DNA of 51,597 nucleotides from Planctomycetota bacterium (lineage in GTDB: Bacteria; Planctomycetota; Planctomycetia; Pirellulales; Pirellulaceae): positions 1 to 51,597 of the forward strand of contig JAJRWU010000213.1 in NCBI GenBank assembly GCA_024276655.1, in the 5' to 3' direction. The translations under genes were made by a program, and so were the position numbers. Every line of letters starts with the position of its first letter. Position 1 is the first letter of the stretch. This document shows, one piece after another, positions 1-8,230 of this stretch. The notes under the pieces were generated by a model. The model did no database searches, was not told where the DNA came from, and saw only the letters and a list, made by a program, of their open reading frames with translations.

Positions 1-132
1 AGCGACGCCCATCGCCGTTTCGTCCAATCCCTTGAGGGAAACTACTAACTGGAGAGCCGTATGCGGGAGAACCGCACGTACGGTTCGGAGGGAGGGGGAA
101 CCGGAAATTCAACCGGTTCTCCCTACCCCTAT
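1..132 (+). ncRNA. Group II intron, 3' end only (domains V and VI)
   Basis: Bases 54-86 match the bacterial group II intron domain V consensus: GAGCCGTAT at the 5' side with the AGC catalytic triad at 55-57, a GCGG/CCGC stem with a short loop, and CGTACGGTTC at the 3' side. Bases about 90-124 fold as domain VI (GGAACCGG pairing with CCGGTTCT), followed by an unpaired A at 125, the expected branch point, and the end CCCCTAT with the terminal AY at 131-132. The intron body and any reverse transcriptase lie left of the window. Frame 1 is open for 15 codons up to a TAA at 46-48, which could be the end of the intron protein, but this is unproven. The intron ends 10 bp from the stop codon of the convergent DUF1501 gene. 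Intron identity is clear; whether it is complete and mobile cannot be seen. Confidence 0.85.
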
Positions 133-142
133 TCGTTGCTGC

Positions 143-1513
143 TTACGCTTCCGCGCCGCTGTAAAGAACATCCATCACGGAGCCTTGGTTTAAGTGAATC
201 GGCCGATTGAAGCGGTCGTGCAACATCGAAGCGGGGTCGACGCCCAAGGCGTGATAAATGGTGGCGCCCAAATCGTTAGGATGGTAGGGCGTCGAGAGCG
301 GGTAAGCGCCGATGTGGTCCGACTTGCCAATCACTTGCCCGCCCGCAACACCGCCTCCGGCAAACACCGCGGTGTAACACCAGGCCCAATGGCCCCGCCC
401 CACCGACGCGGTGTTCGGCAGTGTGGAAATATTCGGCGTGCGGCCGAATTCGCCCACCATGATCACGAGGGTTTGGTCCAGCAGCCCGCGATCTTGGAGG
501 TCGTCCAACAGCGCGCTGACGCCTTGATCGACTTGCGGCAACAATTGGTTCTTGAGCTTGGGGAAGTTGCCGGTGTGCGTGTCCCAGGTTTGCACGCGGC
601 CCATGTTGCATTGAATCACGGGTGTTTCAATTTCGACCAGCCGCCGGGCCAACAGCAGGGTTTGGCCGAGCGTGTTGCGTCCGTAACGGTCGCGGTTTTC
701 ACTAGATTCGCCCTGGATGTTGAACGCGTTGGTGAGCGATGGCGAAGTCAGCATGGAGTAGGCGGCGTTTTGCTGATCGGTGAATTGGCGGCGATGGGCC
801 ATGGCGTCGAGACTCGATTTCTGACGATTCAACTCTCGCAACAGTTCGCGCCGGTGATCGAGGCGACTAACACTCAGACCGCTCGACAGAGCCAACCCGC
901 TCACTTTGAAATCGGCCTGGTTGGGGTCGTCCTTCAAAACGAGAGGATCATACTTCGCCCCCAGAATGCCGGCGTGTTGGCCGGGCCAAACCAGAGAGCC
1001 CTCGATCAAGGGATTCGCAGCAGTGACCTGGCTCGGCCCGCTGTTGCCTTGCGGACGCAAATGCGCGATCGCCGCGCCGTAACAGGGCCAATCGCCGCGA
1101 TTCAGTTGTTTGTCTTCGTTGGAATCTCCGCGAAACGGCTGGATGGCGCCGGTCAGTGTGTTGTGCGTGCCGGAGAGGTGCCGGTTATCGCGATGCGCCA
1201 TGCTGCGAACGATGGCGAGTTTGTTGGCGCGATCGGCCAAAAGCGGCAGATGTTCGGTGAAGGCCACGCCGGGAATGCGGGTTTTGATGGTTTGGAATTC
1301 ACCGCGTGTTTCGGTCGCTTCGGGTTTCGGGTCGAACGTGTCGATGTGGCTGGCGCCGCCGCTCAAGAACACCAGCACCACCGATTTCACTTGTGGTTCT
1401 TTCGCCGGCGCCCGGCTTCGGGCGGCCAGCAACGCGGGCAAACCAAGCCCCAAAACAGACGAACACCCAGCTTGCAGGACGCAGCGGCGCGTTGGCCGAT
1501 AGGAGTTGCCCAT
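143..1513 (-). CDS. DUF1501 domain-containing secreted protein (Tat signal)
   Basis: 456 aa. The N-terminus has a twin-arginine signal (RPTRRCVLQAG followed by a hydrophobic stretch and an Ala-rich cleavage region, about residues 6-35). The body matches the DUF1501 family, a sulfatase/alkaline-phosphatase-like fold abundant in planctomycetes: VFLSGGASHIDTFDPKP near residue 50, MVGEFGRTPNI near 355, GRGHW near 373 and a C-terminal LGVDP segment. The substrate is unknown; the family is exported and often paired with DUF1549/DUF1553 cytochrome-like genes, but no such partner is in this window. ATG start at 1513 without a strong Shine-Dalgarno sequence. The upstream gene on the same strand is about 300 bp away across a repeat, so it is probably a separate transcription unit. 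Confidence 0.88.
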   Translation of the reverse strand: MGNSYRPTRRCVLQAGCSSVLGLGLPALLAARSRAPAKEPQVKSVVLVFLSGGASHIDTFDPKPEATETRGEFQTIKTRIPGVAFTEHLPLLADRANKLAIVRSMAHRDNRHLSGTHNTLTGAIQPFRGDSNEDKQLNRGDWPCYGAAIAHLRPQGNSGPSQVTAANPLIEGSLVWPGQHAGILGAKYDPLVLKDDPNQADFKVSGLALSSGLSVSRLDHRRELLRELNRQKSSLDAMAHRRQFTDQQNAAYSMLTSPSLTNAFNIQGESSENRDRYGRNTLGQTLLLARRLVEIETPVIQCNMGRVQTWDTHTGNFPKLKNQLLPQVDQGVSALLDDLQDRGLLDQTLVIMVGEFGRTPNISTLPNTASVGRGHWAWCYTAVFAGGGVAGGQVIGKSDHIGAYPLSTPYHPNDLGATIYHALGVDPASMLHDRFNRPIHLNQGSVMDVLYSGAEA

Positions 1514-1819
1514 GAAACGCCACGCTTATTGGTAGAAGATTGAGGGAGAATCGGCGGGAGGCTCTCAATTATACCCCTAGCCGATCGTATGGGGCAAGAG
1601 ATTCGTGTTCGGCTGGAATCCGCGAAAGAATAGGTTACCAGTTGTTGTGTTTATTCTTCACACGGCTAACAATGGCTCGTTTAACGGCAAGCCGAAGGCG
1701 GCTGTGTTTTGAGCCCACGCGTTCGGGCAATACAGAAAACACAGTCGCCTTCGGCTTGCCGTTAAACGAAAAACGCGACATTCTCAACAGTGAGCGATAT
1801 AATTTGGCAAATGTTTTTT
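1514..1819. other. Intergenic region with one palindromic element
   Basis: This 306-bp gap between the ceramidase-like and DUF1501 genes has no convincing gene. Its only clear structure is the long inverted repeat at 1678-1768. The gap should contain the promoter of the DUF1501 gene on the minus strand, but I see no decisive promoter boxes. Confidence 0.6.
1678..1768. repeat. Long inverted repeat (REP/MITE-like)
   Basis: Arms of 33 bp at 1678-1710 and 1736-1768 are reverse complements with a single mismatch. The outer arm sequence begins CGTTTAACGGCAAGCCGAAG, and a 25-bp spacer separates the arms. It would fold into a very stable cruciform or RNA hairpin. It lies between two minus-strand genes and could also act as a terminator for the ceramidase-like transcript. 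I infer a dispersed palindromic element; no second copy is in this window. Confidence 0.8.
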
Positions 1820-3223
1820 TCAGTTCGCTTGCTCTCGCACCTGTGAAACCAGTTGATGTGCGGCGTCGATGATTCGCTTTTCGACAGACGGGGCGAACGG
1901 CCCCGGTAGAGCCCCCATCGAAATTGCTCGCACGGCCTCATAACCGCCTTCCTCCAACACGCGCCGCGAGGGGACGTAACTGAACACATCGTTCGAATAA
2001 CCAGCCACCCAGACAGCGTTCGCGCGGCTGCCAAAGTTTTGTTTCAGACGCAATGAATAGTCCACCACCGTCTCGCCGCTCAGAGCAATCAGCGTGAGTT
2101 CGCCGCCGACCTGCACGACCTGCACAAGATACGGATAGCTGTCGCGAATTTTTCCGTTGCGATTCAATTCGTCCAACAACAAATTAGCGTGATGGCGTTC
2201 GTACCGGTTCCTTGATTCCGCCATTTTCAGCAAGGCGCCGCGCGTCGGCGGCGGCGCGAACTCCAACCGAACCTCTTTCATTGCGACCGCCAATCCGCCC
2301 TGAATGGGCTTGGGTTTTGCGGCAAGCGCCGCCTCCACGGCGGTTGCCAGGGTTCGCCCATGCTGCCGGCAGTACTCCAAGGCGCGGTCGCCGTGTCGGG
2401 GATAGGGATTTTGGTCGCCGCCGCAGCCAGCCACGAACAAAGCAGTAACGCCAGGATGCTCCTCCTCAAGATACGCCTGAGTGAAACCGGGATAGTCGCC
2501 GCAGAACTTGTAAATGCCAAGCGTCGTGGCGTGACAGGCGTAGCCGAATAAAATCGCGTGAAGCTTTCCGTCCTCTCCTTCAACTTTTAACACGGGAACA
2601 TCATGGTCGACCGGCCCATCAGGATTCGCACGATTCAGATAGCCCGCCTCCGTCGGCAGGCGCCGGTTCATGGCAAACCCCGCTCGTGCATGCGTGTAAG
2701 AAAGCCGGGCCGGCGCCATTTTTTTGATCGCTTGCCCGACAACGTCAACCAGTTTGATCTTCAATTTCTGGTAGTACGCCTCGGCGATTTCCGCCTGTTT
2801 GTCGTTGATCTGATAGATCGACGTTCGCCGGTTGGAAAGCACAAGCGGCCCGCTATGCGTATGCGAGCAGTTCAGCAACAACGCTTCGGGGCCGATTCCG
2901 TACTTGCTGCTGAGCGCGTCCGCAACCTCGTCGCGCAGCGTTCTCGGAATCTTGACAAGATCGGTCGTCACGATAGCCAGACGGTTTCCCCGAACATCTT
3001 GCACCACCAGCGCCTTGGCGTGTAGATCGTGGATTTTTCCGTCGGAGGGTTTGTTGCGAGAACCATAGCCTCCCATCCACATCGGCGTTGCGGGCGTAAT
3101 CACTATGGCGGCCGCGCCCGCCTTCCAAGCATGGCGGTCTGCATCAGCCGCCGCCAAAGCCGACGGCGCCACAAAGCAGGCGGTGACGATCAGAAGCAGG
3201 AAACGGATGATGCGTCGGTTCAT
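1820..3223 (-). CDS. Neutral/alkaline non-lysosomal ceramidase-like secreted protein
   Basis: 467 aa from the ATG at 3223. The product starts MNRRIIRFLLLIVTACF, a signal peptide ending in SALAAA. It then shows the neutral ceramidase N-terminal pattern: KAGAAAIVITPATPMWMGGYG, then LVVQDVRGNRLAIVTTDLV, and NCSHTHSGP, the His-containing motif of the zinc centre. Later motifs are FGYACHATTL and FVAGCGGDQNPYPR. The family cleaves amide-linked lipids, but many bacterial members, including short ones such as this that lack the C-terminal Ig-like domain, have no tested substrate. I chose 3223 because the codons upstream come from an ATGATA-type simple repeat with several in-frame ATGs, while residue 1 here begins a good signal peptide. 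It starts 26 bp after the beta-lactamase-like gene stop, so the two are probably cotranscribed. Confidence 0.82.
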   Translation of the reverse strand: MNRRIIRFLLLIVTACFVAPSALAAADADRHAWKAGAAAIVITPATPMWMGGYGSRNKPSDGKIHDLHAKALVVQDVRGNRLAIVTTDLVKIPRTLRDEVADALSSKYGIGPEALLLNCSHTHSGPLVLSNRRTSIYQINDKQAEIAEAYYQKLKIKLVDVVGQAIKKMAPARLSYTHARAGFAMNRRLPTEAGYLNRANPDGPVDHDVPVLKVEGEDGKLHAILFGYACHATTLGIYKFCGDYPGFTQAYLEEEHPGVTALFVAGCGGDQNPYPRHGDRALEYCRQHGRTLATAVEAALAAKPKPIQGGLAVAMKEVRLEFAPPPTRGALLKMAESRNRYERHHANLLLDELNRNGKIRDSYPYLVQVVQVGGELTLIALSGETVVDYSLRLKQNFGSRANAVWVAGYSNDVFSYVPSRRVLEEGGYEAVRAISMGALPGPFAPSVEKRIIDAAHQLVSQVREQAN

Positions 3224-3252
3224 TATCATTGTCGTTATCATTATCATTTTCA
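3221..3252. repeat. ATCATT-type simple repeat at a start region
   Basis: The plus strand reads as imperfect repeats of ATTATC/GTT units. On the minus strand this gives several in-frame ATG codons (encoding M-K-M-I-M-I-T-T-M-I-M) directly before the ceramidase-like gene. It makes the true start ambiguous and gives no Shine-Dalgarno sequence. Confidence 0.7.
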
Positions 3253-5121
3253 ATCCAATTTCGGAGCGTTGATCGTTTTTCCCGCTTGCTTATGCACCGC
3301 CTTGATAACTTGGCCGTTGTCGTCTTTGACAAACGTGACTTCAGCCGGCACGATCTTCCAAAAGAACTCGTTCTCAGATTTGGGGAAGATTTCGAATTTT
3401 GGTTGGCCGGTCAACTGGGCGAAAAGATGTTTGCCTTCGCGGGTGACTGTCAGCACGACGGTCTGGGCGCCGTAGTCGTACTTGCCAATGTACGCATCGA
3501 GCAGCTTCGGGGCTATCGCGACGACCTTCCGCGTTTTCATTCGCGGCGCCTTGATCGTGGCGCCATTTTGTTGATGAATCGCGCGCACGACTTGGTTTTT
3601 ATCGTCGAATTCAAACGTCACTTGTGCATCGACCACTTTCCAGAAGTATTCGGTCTTCGACCTGGGGAAGATCTCGGACTTCGGCTGGCCCGACATTTGT
3701 GCGAACAGCCGCCGTCCGTCTTGTGTGACGGTGAGCACGGCGCTGCCGTAGTCGTAGTCGCCGACCAGCGGCGCCATGTCTTTCGCGGTCACGCTGGCGT
3801 CAACAGTGTGCGTTGGGGCGGGGTCCATTTCCTCCCACAAAATATACTGGGCGATTCTTGACGAAATGCCGCCGGGGTTCAAACCGGGCGGCGGCGCCGA
3901 AGCATTCACCAACACAACAATGGTCAGATTCTGGTCGGGAAAGCGAACCAAGTGGCTAAGAAATCCGTTCAAACCGCCGCCATGGCCGATTGTTTTCAAG
4001 CCTCGTTGCTTCGAAATCGTCCAGCCGTAGCCATAGGGCATGCCGGCCGATTCTGAAACGTCAACAACTTGAAAAGCCTTTTTGAGAGAATCGGCGTTGA
4101 GCACCTGGCCGCCAAAGAGCGCCTGGTTCCAACGGTTCAGGTCGCCGACGGTTGAATAGAGCGCGCCTGCGCCGCCGGCGCGGCTCATGTTCCAATTCAA
4201 TGCCTTGACAAGTTGGTTCTCCTCCCAGGAGTAGCCCAACGCTTCGTGCTTCAATATTTTTCGGCCATCGTGCATGCCGGTATCGTGCATGTTCAAACGC
4301 GTAAAAAACGTATCGGTCAGATATTCTCCCAGACTCTTTCCCGAAACCTTCGCTACAATTTCCCCCAACAAAAAATAGCCCGAGTTGTTATAAGACCAGG
4401 CGGTTCCCGGGTCGAAATCGTAGGGGTCGTTTTGGAACGATGCAATGAGGGCCTCGGCGGCGATCGGCGAGCCGACATCGCGTATGAAATTCGGTTTGCT
4501 GGTGTAGCTGTGAATGCCCGAAGTGTGCGTCAAAAGATGGTGCAGCCTGACTTCGTCGCCCCGGGGAAAGTCGGGGAAATATTTGGCGAGCGTGTCCGAG
4601 ACATTCAGCTTCCCCTCTTCCTGCAACTTCAGTATCGCCGCGGCGGTGAACTGCTTGGTGATCGAGCCGATGCGAAATTTGGTTTGCCGCGACGCCGGAA
4701 CATCGTCTGAAAGCGAGGCAAAGCCGAAGCCCATTTGGTACTCGATTTCGCCATTTTTCGCCACCAGAATAACCACGCCCGGCGACAACTCCGGCAACAT
4801 ACTCTGAATGCGTTTCTCGATAATGGTTTGCCAGGCGGGTGGTTGGCGGGCGGCGTCGGCGCCGCGTTCGATCAAGTGTTTGGCCATGGCGATTCGGCCG
4901 TTCACCCGCGCCGCGTGCAACGCCGTAACGCCCGACCGGTGCGTCTGATTGACTTCGAAGCCCGCATCGAGCAGCGCGTCGACTGTATTTTGGTCGCCCC
5001 TGGCGGCGGCGGCGATTAGCCGATCCGCCTGCTTGCCGTAAGCGGGCTGTTTGTCGGCGCCGAACAAGGCCGAAGACATCCATAAAAAACAAATAAGTAG
5101 CGGAGCAAAGCGACGAAACAT
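3250..5121 (-). CDS. Ankyrin-repeat serine hydrolase of the class C beta-lactamase family
   Basis: 623 aa. Order: signal peptide (residues 1-21); two ankyrin repeats (about 31-92, with GVTALHAARVNGR); a beta-lactamase/transpeptidase-like domain (about 95-430) with the three active-site motifs SITK (153-156, nucleophile Ser153), YNN (244-246) and HGG (380-382); and two tandem copies of a DUF3471-like domain (about 445-528 and 535-623) sharing GQPK.EIFP.S and FWK. The family includes D-aminopeptidases, esterases and penicillin-binding-like enzymes, so antibiotic resistance should not be assumed. The start is the ATG at 5121, preceded by AAAGGTG at good spacing; an upstream in-frame extension lacks a signal peptide and is unlikely. 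It probably forms a two-gene unit with the downstream ceramidase-like gene. Confidence 0.88.
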   Translation of the reverse strand: MFRRFAPLLICFLWMSSALFGADKQPAYGKQADRLIAAAARGDQNTVDALLDAGFEVNQTHRSGVTALHAARVNGRIAMAKHLIERGADAARQPPAWQTIIEKRIQSMLPELSPGVVILVAKNGEIEYQMGFGFASLSDDVPASRQTKFRIGSITKQFTAAAILKLQEEGKLNVSDTLAKYFPDFPRGDEVRLHHLLTHTSGIHSYTSKPNFIRDVGSPIAAEALIASFQNDPYDFDPGTAWSYNNSGYFLLGEIVAKVSGKSLGEYLTDTFFTRLNMHDTGMHDGRKILKHEALGYSWEENQLVKALNWNMSRAGGAGALYSTVGDLNRWNQALFGGQVLNADSLKKAFQVVDVSESAGMPYGYGWTISKQRGLKTIGHGGGLNGFLSHLVRFPDQNLTIVVLVNASAPPPGLNPGGISSRIAQYILWEEMDPAPTHTVDASVTAKDMAPLVGDYDYGSAVLTVTQDGRRLFAQMSGQPKSEIFPRSKTEYFWKVVDAQVTFEFDDKNQVVRAIHQQNGATIKAPRMKTRKVVAIAPKLLDAYIGKYDYGAQTVVLTVTREGKHLFAQLTGQPKFEIFPKSENEFFWKIVPAEVTFVKDDNGQVIKAVHKQAGKTINAPKLD

Positions 5122-5764
5122 AAAGACACCTTTTGGGATGATTTTTTTAGGCCGTGTGTATAAATACCACCGGCGCGGGCCGCTGGTTTCAATCGCTCGC
5201 CAACACTGGGCCACTGCCAACATGGGCTCTGGCTGGAGTTTTTCACCTGAGAGAAGGACTCCGAAAACGCGGCCCACGCAATGAGGCGGTTGCTCATGGA
5301 AACTTGAAGACGCATCACATTCTTGTTTGATTGCCTCCCTGCAACGCTACCGACGCCATTCCGGCAGCGGCGCACGGTGGTCGAGGCATGAGCGATTTTA
5401 CAAAAAGCACCTTCGCGGCGCCATTAAAATGGCAAAGAACAATAAATACAGACGTTCGCTCCACTTTTTAGTCACTGAGAGTCTATTCGGTCATTCATGC
5501 CGTGTTTTATGCCGCCACACGCTAGGCGCCATTTATCTTGTTTATGGTTTTAGTCGGCGTAGCGTGAGCGGAGGTCTTCTGCGAACCGCCCCTCAACACG
5601 CGGCATCCCAAGTGAATCGGATTTCAAGCAGCCGCTAGCATCTCGGAAGAACCGCGGTTTTTTTACACCGATTTTCTTGAGTTCCGCAAACGACAGGCCG
5701 ATACCACATGACGGATACCCTGATGTTCCACACCTCAGGGCCGTTCGATCAATAATTGTCTTTA
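5122..5764. other. Intergenic region, nothing recognised
   Basis: About 640 bp between the divergent hydrolase gene and the small secreted-protein gene. Short open frames exist on both strands, but none has a recognisable product, signal peptide or ribosome site. Promoters for both flanking genes must lie here. I could not assign them. Confidence 0.5.
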
Positions 5765-5816
5765 GTCGCCTTTCGATCCGCGAAAGAAACGCTACTTTCG
5801 CGGAGCGAAAGGCGAC
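5765..5816. repeat. Palindromic repeat (22-bp arms)
   Basis: Arms at 5765-5786 and 5795-5816 are reverse complements with one mismatch (GTCGCCTTTCG.TCCGCG pattern), separated by the 8-nt loop AAACGCTA. It is a REP-like stem-loop 95 bp upstream of the secreted-protein start. It may be transcribed as part of that gene's leader. Confidence 0.8.
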
Positions 5817-5910
5817 CATGATTTTCCGAACGGTCTTAACACACTTTTTTGGTTCCCATTTGCACAGGTTGTTGAAGAGACGCCGCCCAATCTCAAACGG
5901 AGTGACAAAG

Positions 5911-6411
5911 ATGAAAAAGTTTAGAATGCTGCAAAAATTCGCCGTGGCGTTGGCCGTGGTCGGTATGATGGCCCCGCAGTTGGCCTTTGCCGCGCCGCCC
6001 GCCCGTAGCGCCCGCGACATCGCCTTGGCAAAAGGCGGCGTGTTGCAAGGCAAGGTTGTTGACCAGCAAGCGGCTGCTCAAGCTGGGGAAGCTGTGCGAG
6101 TTTTGCAGAACGGCGAAGTTGTGGCCACCGCGAAGACCGATGCCCAAGGTCGTTTTGCGATCAACGGTCTGCGAACGGGCGTCCATCAAATCGAAACCAG
6201 CGCCACGAAATCGGTTTACCGTTTGTGGACGCCCGAAACGGCGCCACCCGCGGCCCGTAACTCAGTTCTTCTGGTCGACGGCGGCGATGTTGTTCTCGGT
6301 CAGAGCGGCGGCGGTATTTTGGGCGCCTTGGCGAATCCTTGGGTTTTGGGCGGCATTGTGGCCGCGGCCATCGCGATTCCGCTCGCCTTAGACGACGACA
6401 ACGCCAGCTAA
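5911..6411 (+). CDS. Small secreted protein with a carboxypeptidase-regulatory-like domain
   Basis: 166 aa. The start is the ATG at 5911 with GGAG at 5899-5902; a longer in-frame extension upstream runs through the palindromic repeat and is rejected. Residues 1-27 are a clear signal peptide ending in AFA. Residues about 44-110 look like a carboxypeptidase regulatory-like beta-sandwich (LQGKVVD, TDAQGRFAINGL, GVHQIET). A C-terminal hydrophobic segment (about 141-159, GGIVAAAIAIPLAL) is followed by an acidic tail DDDNAS. It is therefore probably exported and held in a membrane by its tail. The function is unknown. It is monocistronic, with a strong terminator about 55 bp past the stop. Confidence 0.85.
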   Translation: MKKFRMLQKFAVALAVVGMMAPQLAFAAPPARSARDIALAKGGVLQGKVVDQQAAAQAGEAVRVLQNGEVVATAKTDAQGRFAINGLRTGVHQIETSATKSVYRLWTPETAPPAARNSVLLVDGGDVVLGQSGGGILGALANPWVLGGIVAAAIAIPLALDDDNAS

Positions 6412-6464
6412 CTCACTTTGATTGCACACCGGCCTGAGGCCGAACGAGAGCGAACCAAACAAAC

Positions 6465-6498
6465 AGGCGCCCTGATTTTTTAATCTGGGCGCCTTTTG
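6465..6498 (+). terminator. Rho-independent terminator, possibly bidirectional
   Basis: AGGCGCCC at 6465-6472 pairs with GGGCGCCT at 6487-6494. The inner bases GATT/AATC extend the stem, leaving a T-rich loop. A T-rich tail (TTTTGTTTTT) follows. It lies downstream of the small secreted-protein gene; the decayed minus-strand gene ends inside it. Confidence 0.85.
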
Positions 6499-6842
6499 TT
6501 TTTGGTTCTTCGCCGGCAAACCGCTACTTCGAGAAAGCGTCGGAACAACGGCGTCGATTCGAAGACGTCCATGGTTTGAATCTCACCGTTGATCGCGACA
6601 ATCACACCGACGACATTCACACCGACGACATTCTCGGCGTCCTCCGCCAAGCCATGAAGCTCCTTGACGTACGGCTCCAAGCGAGCAACGGCTTGAGCAT
6701 CGGCATAGTTGGCGATGAATGCGCCGCTGTGGGGCTGGACATTGTTGCTCTCGTTCATCTGCGCGACTTCGCTCCAAACCTTTTCCTGACTCTGCGAAGC
6801 CACCACCGCCAAGCGGGCTTTTTTGCTAAGAGCTCCTAACAT
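6480..6842 (-). pseudogene. Remnant of an ARPP-1-like protein gene
   Basis: The reading frame encodes the C-terminal half of the ARPP-1 family (ARG and rhodanese/phosphatase-superfamily-associated domain): SQEKVWSEVAQMN, SGAFIANYADAQAV, VVGVIVAINGEIQTMDVFES and TPLFRRF. The family N-terminal half is missing, and the first codons (MLGAL) are supplied by the 76-bp element at 6831-6906. After LFRRF the expected ending, with a W..L..SYALD pattern, is replaced by a basic tail, which suggests a frameshift or deletion. A perfect 15-bp tandem duplication at 6602-6631 gives the odd NVVGVNVVGV repeat. Family recognition comes from memory of the motif pattern. I infer a broken, probably non-functional copy. 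Confidence 0.65.
6602..6631. repeat. 15-bp tandem duplication
   Basis: The unit TCACACCGACGACAT occurs twice back to back (6602-6616 and 6617-6631). It lies inside the ARPP-1-like remnant, keeps the frame and adds five codons. It looks like replication slippage in a decaying gene. Confidence 0.85.
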
Positions 6843-6906
6843 AACCCCTGTGTGGCGTTTCAAACACGGAGTTTGATGCTGACCTACCAAGTTGTGTTAG
6901 AAGGTA
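6831..6906 (+). mobile_element. 76-bp MITE-like element, copy 1
   Basis: One of four copies of a 76-bp element in this window. Ends AGCTCCTAACATAAC and GTTGTGTTAGAAGGTA form imperfect terminal inverted repeats (11 of 13 matched positions). A central TCAAAC/GTTTGA stem is conserved. It is flanked by perfect 4-bp direct repeats TAAG (6827-6830 and 6907-6910), as expected for a target-site duplication. It has no coding capacity and would need a transposase elsewhere. It interrupts the ARPP-1-like gene. Confidence 0.8.
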
Positions 6907-7148
6907 TAAGATGCCCGGCGCTGCCGACGAATTTTCCGCGCCCCGCTTCTTGGGCCGATGTTGCCAGGCTTTGTGACTGCGAAACCACGAGCGACCATTG
7001 GAATGCATGCCTTGGCGGACGTCGGCCGTGGCGCGAACGCAAAACCGGTTGCTTGCAGCCGGCGCCGACAAGGAAGTAGGATAGGTTGCTCGTTGTTGTG
7101 CGGAAAATCGGCAAACCAATTTTGGACAGGTCCTCAGGCGATTCCACG

Positions 7149-8180
7149 ATGAAAGCTTTGGTAAAACGCGAGGCCTGCGAGGGCCTGTGGCTGGAAGAGC
7201 AGCCACGGCCGGAAATTGGCATCAACGATGTACTCATTCGCGTGGAGAAGACGGGAATCTGCGGGACCGATTTGCATATTTACCAGTGGGACAAATGGGC
7301 CCAAGCCACGGTGCCCACGCCGCTGGTGATCGGCCACGAATTTGTCGGCCGCATTGTGGAGGTGGGCTCGAACGTGTCCGACTTCTTTCCGGGCGAGACG
7401 GTCAGCGGTGAAGGGCACGTGGTTTGTGGTCGTTGCCGAAACTGTCTGGCCGGGCGGCGGCATTTGTGTGCGCACACGAAGGGAATCGGCGTGAATCGGC
7501 CCGGCGCTTTCGCGGAATATCTGGCGTTGCCGATGACCAATGTGTGGCGCCATCATGACGATGTGAACCACGACATCGCGGCGATTTTTGATCCTCTGGG
7601 CAACGCGGTGCATACGGCGTTGTCGTTCCCGGTGCTGGGTGAAGACGTACTCATCACCGGCGCCGGGCCGATTGGCGCGATGGCGGCGGCGGTGGCGCGT
7701 CATGCCGGCGCCCGGCACGTGGTCATTACCGACGTGAATCCTTACCGTTTGGAGTTGGCCAAAAAAATGGGCGCCACGCACGCGGTGAACGTGAGCAAGG
7801 AGCGCGTGGCCGATATCCAACAAGAGCTTGGCATGACGGAAGGTTTTGACGTCGGCTTGGAAATGTCGGGGGCGGCGGCCGCCTTTCGCGAAATGCTGGC
7901 CAATATGTGCCACGGCGGCAAAATCGCGATGCTGGGCATTCCGTCGGAGGAAATGGCCATCGACTGGAATACCGTGGTTTTCAACATGCTCACCATCAAG
8001 GGAATTTACGGCCGTGAAATGTATGAAACGTGGTACAAAATGACGGTCATGCTGGAGTCGGGGCTCAACATCGGGCCGATCATCACGCATCGCTTTCCGG
8101 CGGCGGAGTTCGAGAAAGGTTTTGCCGTGATGAAATCGGGCGAATCGGGCAAGGTGATTCTCGACTGGTCCGACATCTAA
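7149..8180 (+). CDS. tdh: L-threonine 3-dehydrogenase
   Basis: 343 aa, close to the usual 341. It oxidises L-threonine with NAD+ to 2-amino-3-ketobutyrate in threonine catabolism. It is a zinc-dependent medium-chain dehydrogenase: catalytic-zinc ligands Cys38 and His63-Glu64 ([16 protein letters not shown]), structural-zinc cysteines 93, 96, 99 and 107, and the NAD-binding GAGPIG at 171-176. [13 protein letters not shown] and the C-terminal ITHRFP..EFEKGF are typical of Tdh rather than of sorbitol dehydrogenases. The start at 7149 (MKALVK) matches the family; an upstream in-frame start adds 21 unrelated residues. The usual partner kbl is not nearby. Confidence 0.93.
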   Translation: MKALVKREACEGLWLEEQPRPEIGINDVLIRVEKTGICGTDLHIYQWDKWAQATVPTPLVIGHEFVGRIVEVGSNVSDFFPGETVSGEGHVVCGRCRNCLAGRRHLCAHTKGIGVNRPGAFAEYLALPMTNVWRHHDDVNHDIAAIFDPLGNAVHTALSFPVLGEDVLITGAGPIGAMAAAVARHAGARHVVITDVNPYRLELAKKMGATHAVNVSKERVADIQQELGMTEGFDVGLEMSGAAAAFREMLANMCHGGKIAMLGIPSEEMAIDWNTVVFNMLTIKGIYGREMYETWYKMTVMLESGLNIGPIITHRFPAAEFEKGFAVMKSGESGKVILDWSDI

Positions 8181-8230
8181 TCGCCTGTCCAAAAACGATT
8201 CCGTGCAATGGTGTTATGGAATTCTCATCA

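Noticed and set aside
194-1543. 449-codon open frame opposite the DUF1501 gene
   Set aside because: It is the antisense shadow of a well-supported gene; the product is low in recognisable structure and has no ribosome site.
3250-5121. Antibiotic-resistance beta-lactamase
   Set aside because: The three motifs only place it in the serine hydrolase superfamily; domain context does not suggest a resistance enzyme.
5210-5290. CTCTCAGGT-like string on the minus strand, reminiscent of a glycine riboswitch
   Set aside because: The other aptamer half and conserved GGA/ACCGAAGG elements are missing, and the neighbouring gene is unrelated to glycine.
5016-5375. 119-codon minus-strand frame upstream of the hydrolase
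   Set aside because: It overlaps the hydrolase signal peptide in another frame and has no recognisable product.
6826-7237. Minus-strand frames upstream of tdh as the missing ARPP-1 N-terminus
   Set aside because: Their translations do not show the family N-terminal pattern and run into the 76-bp element.
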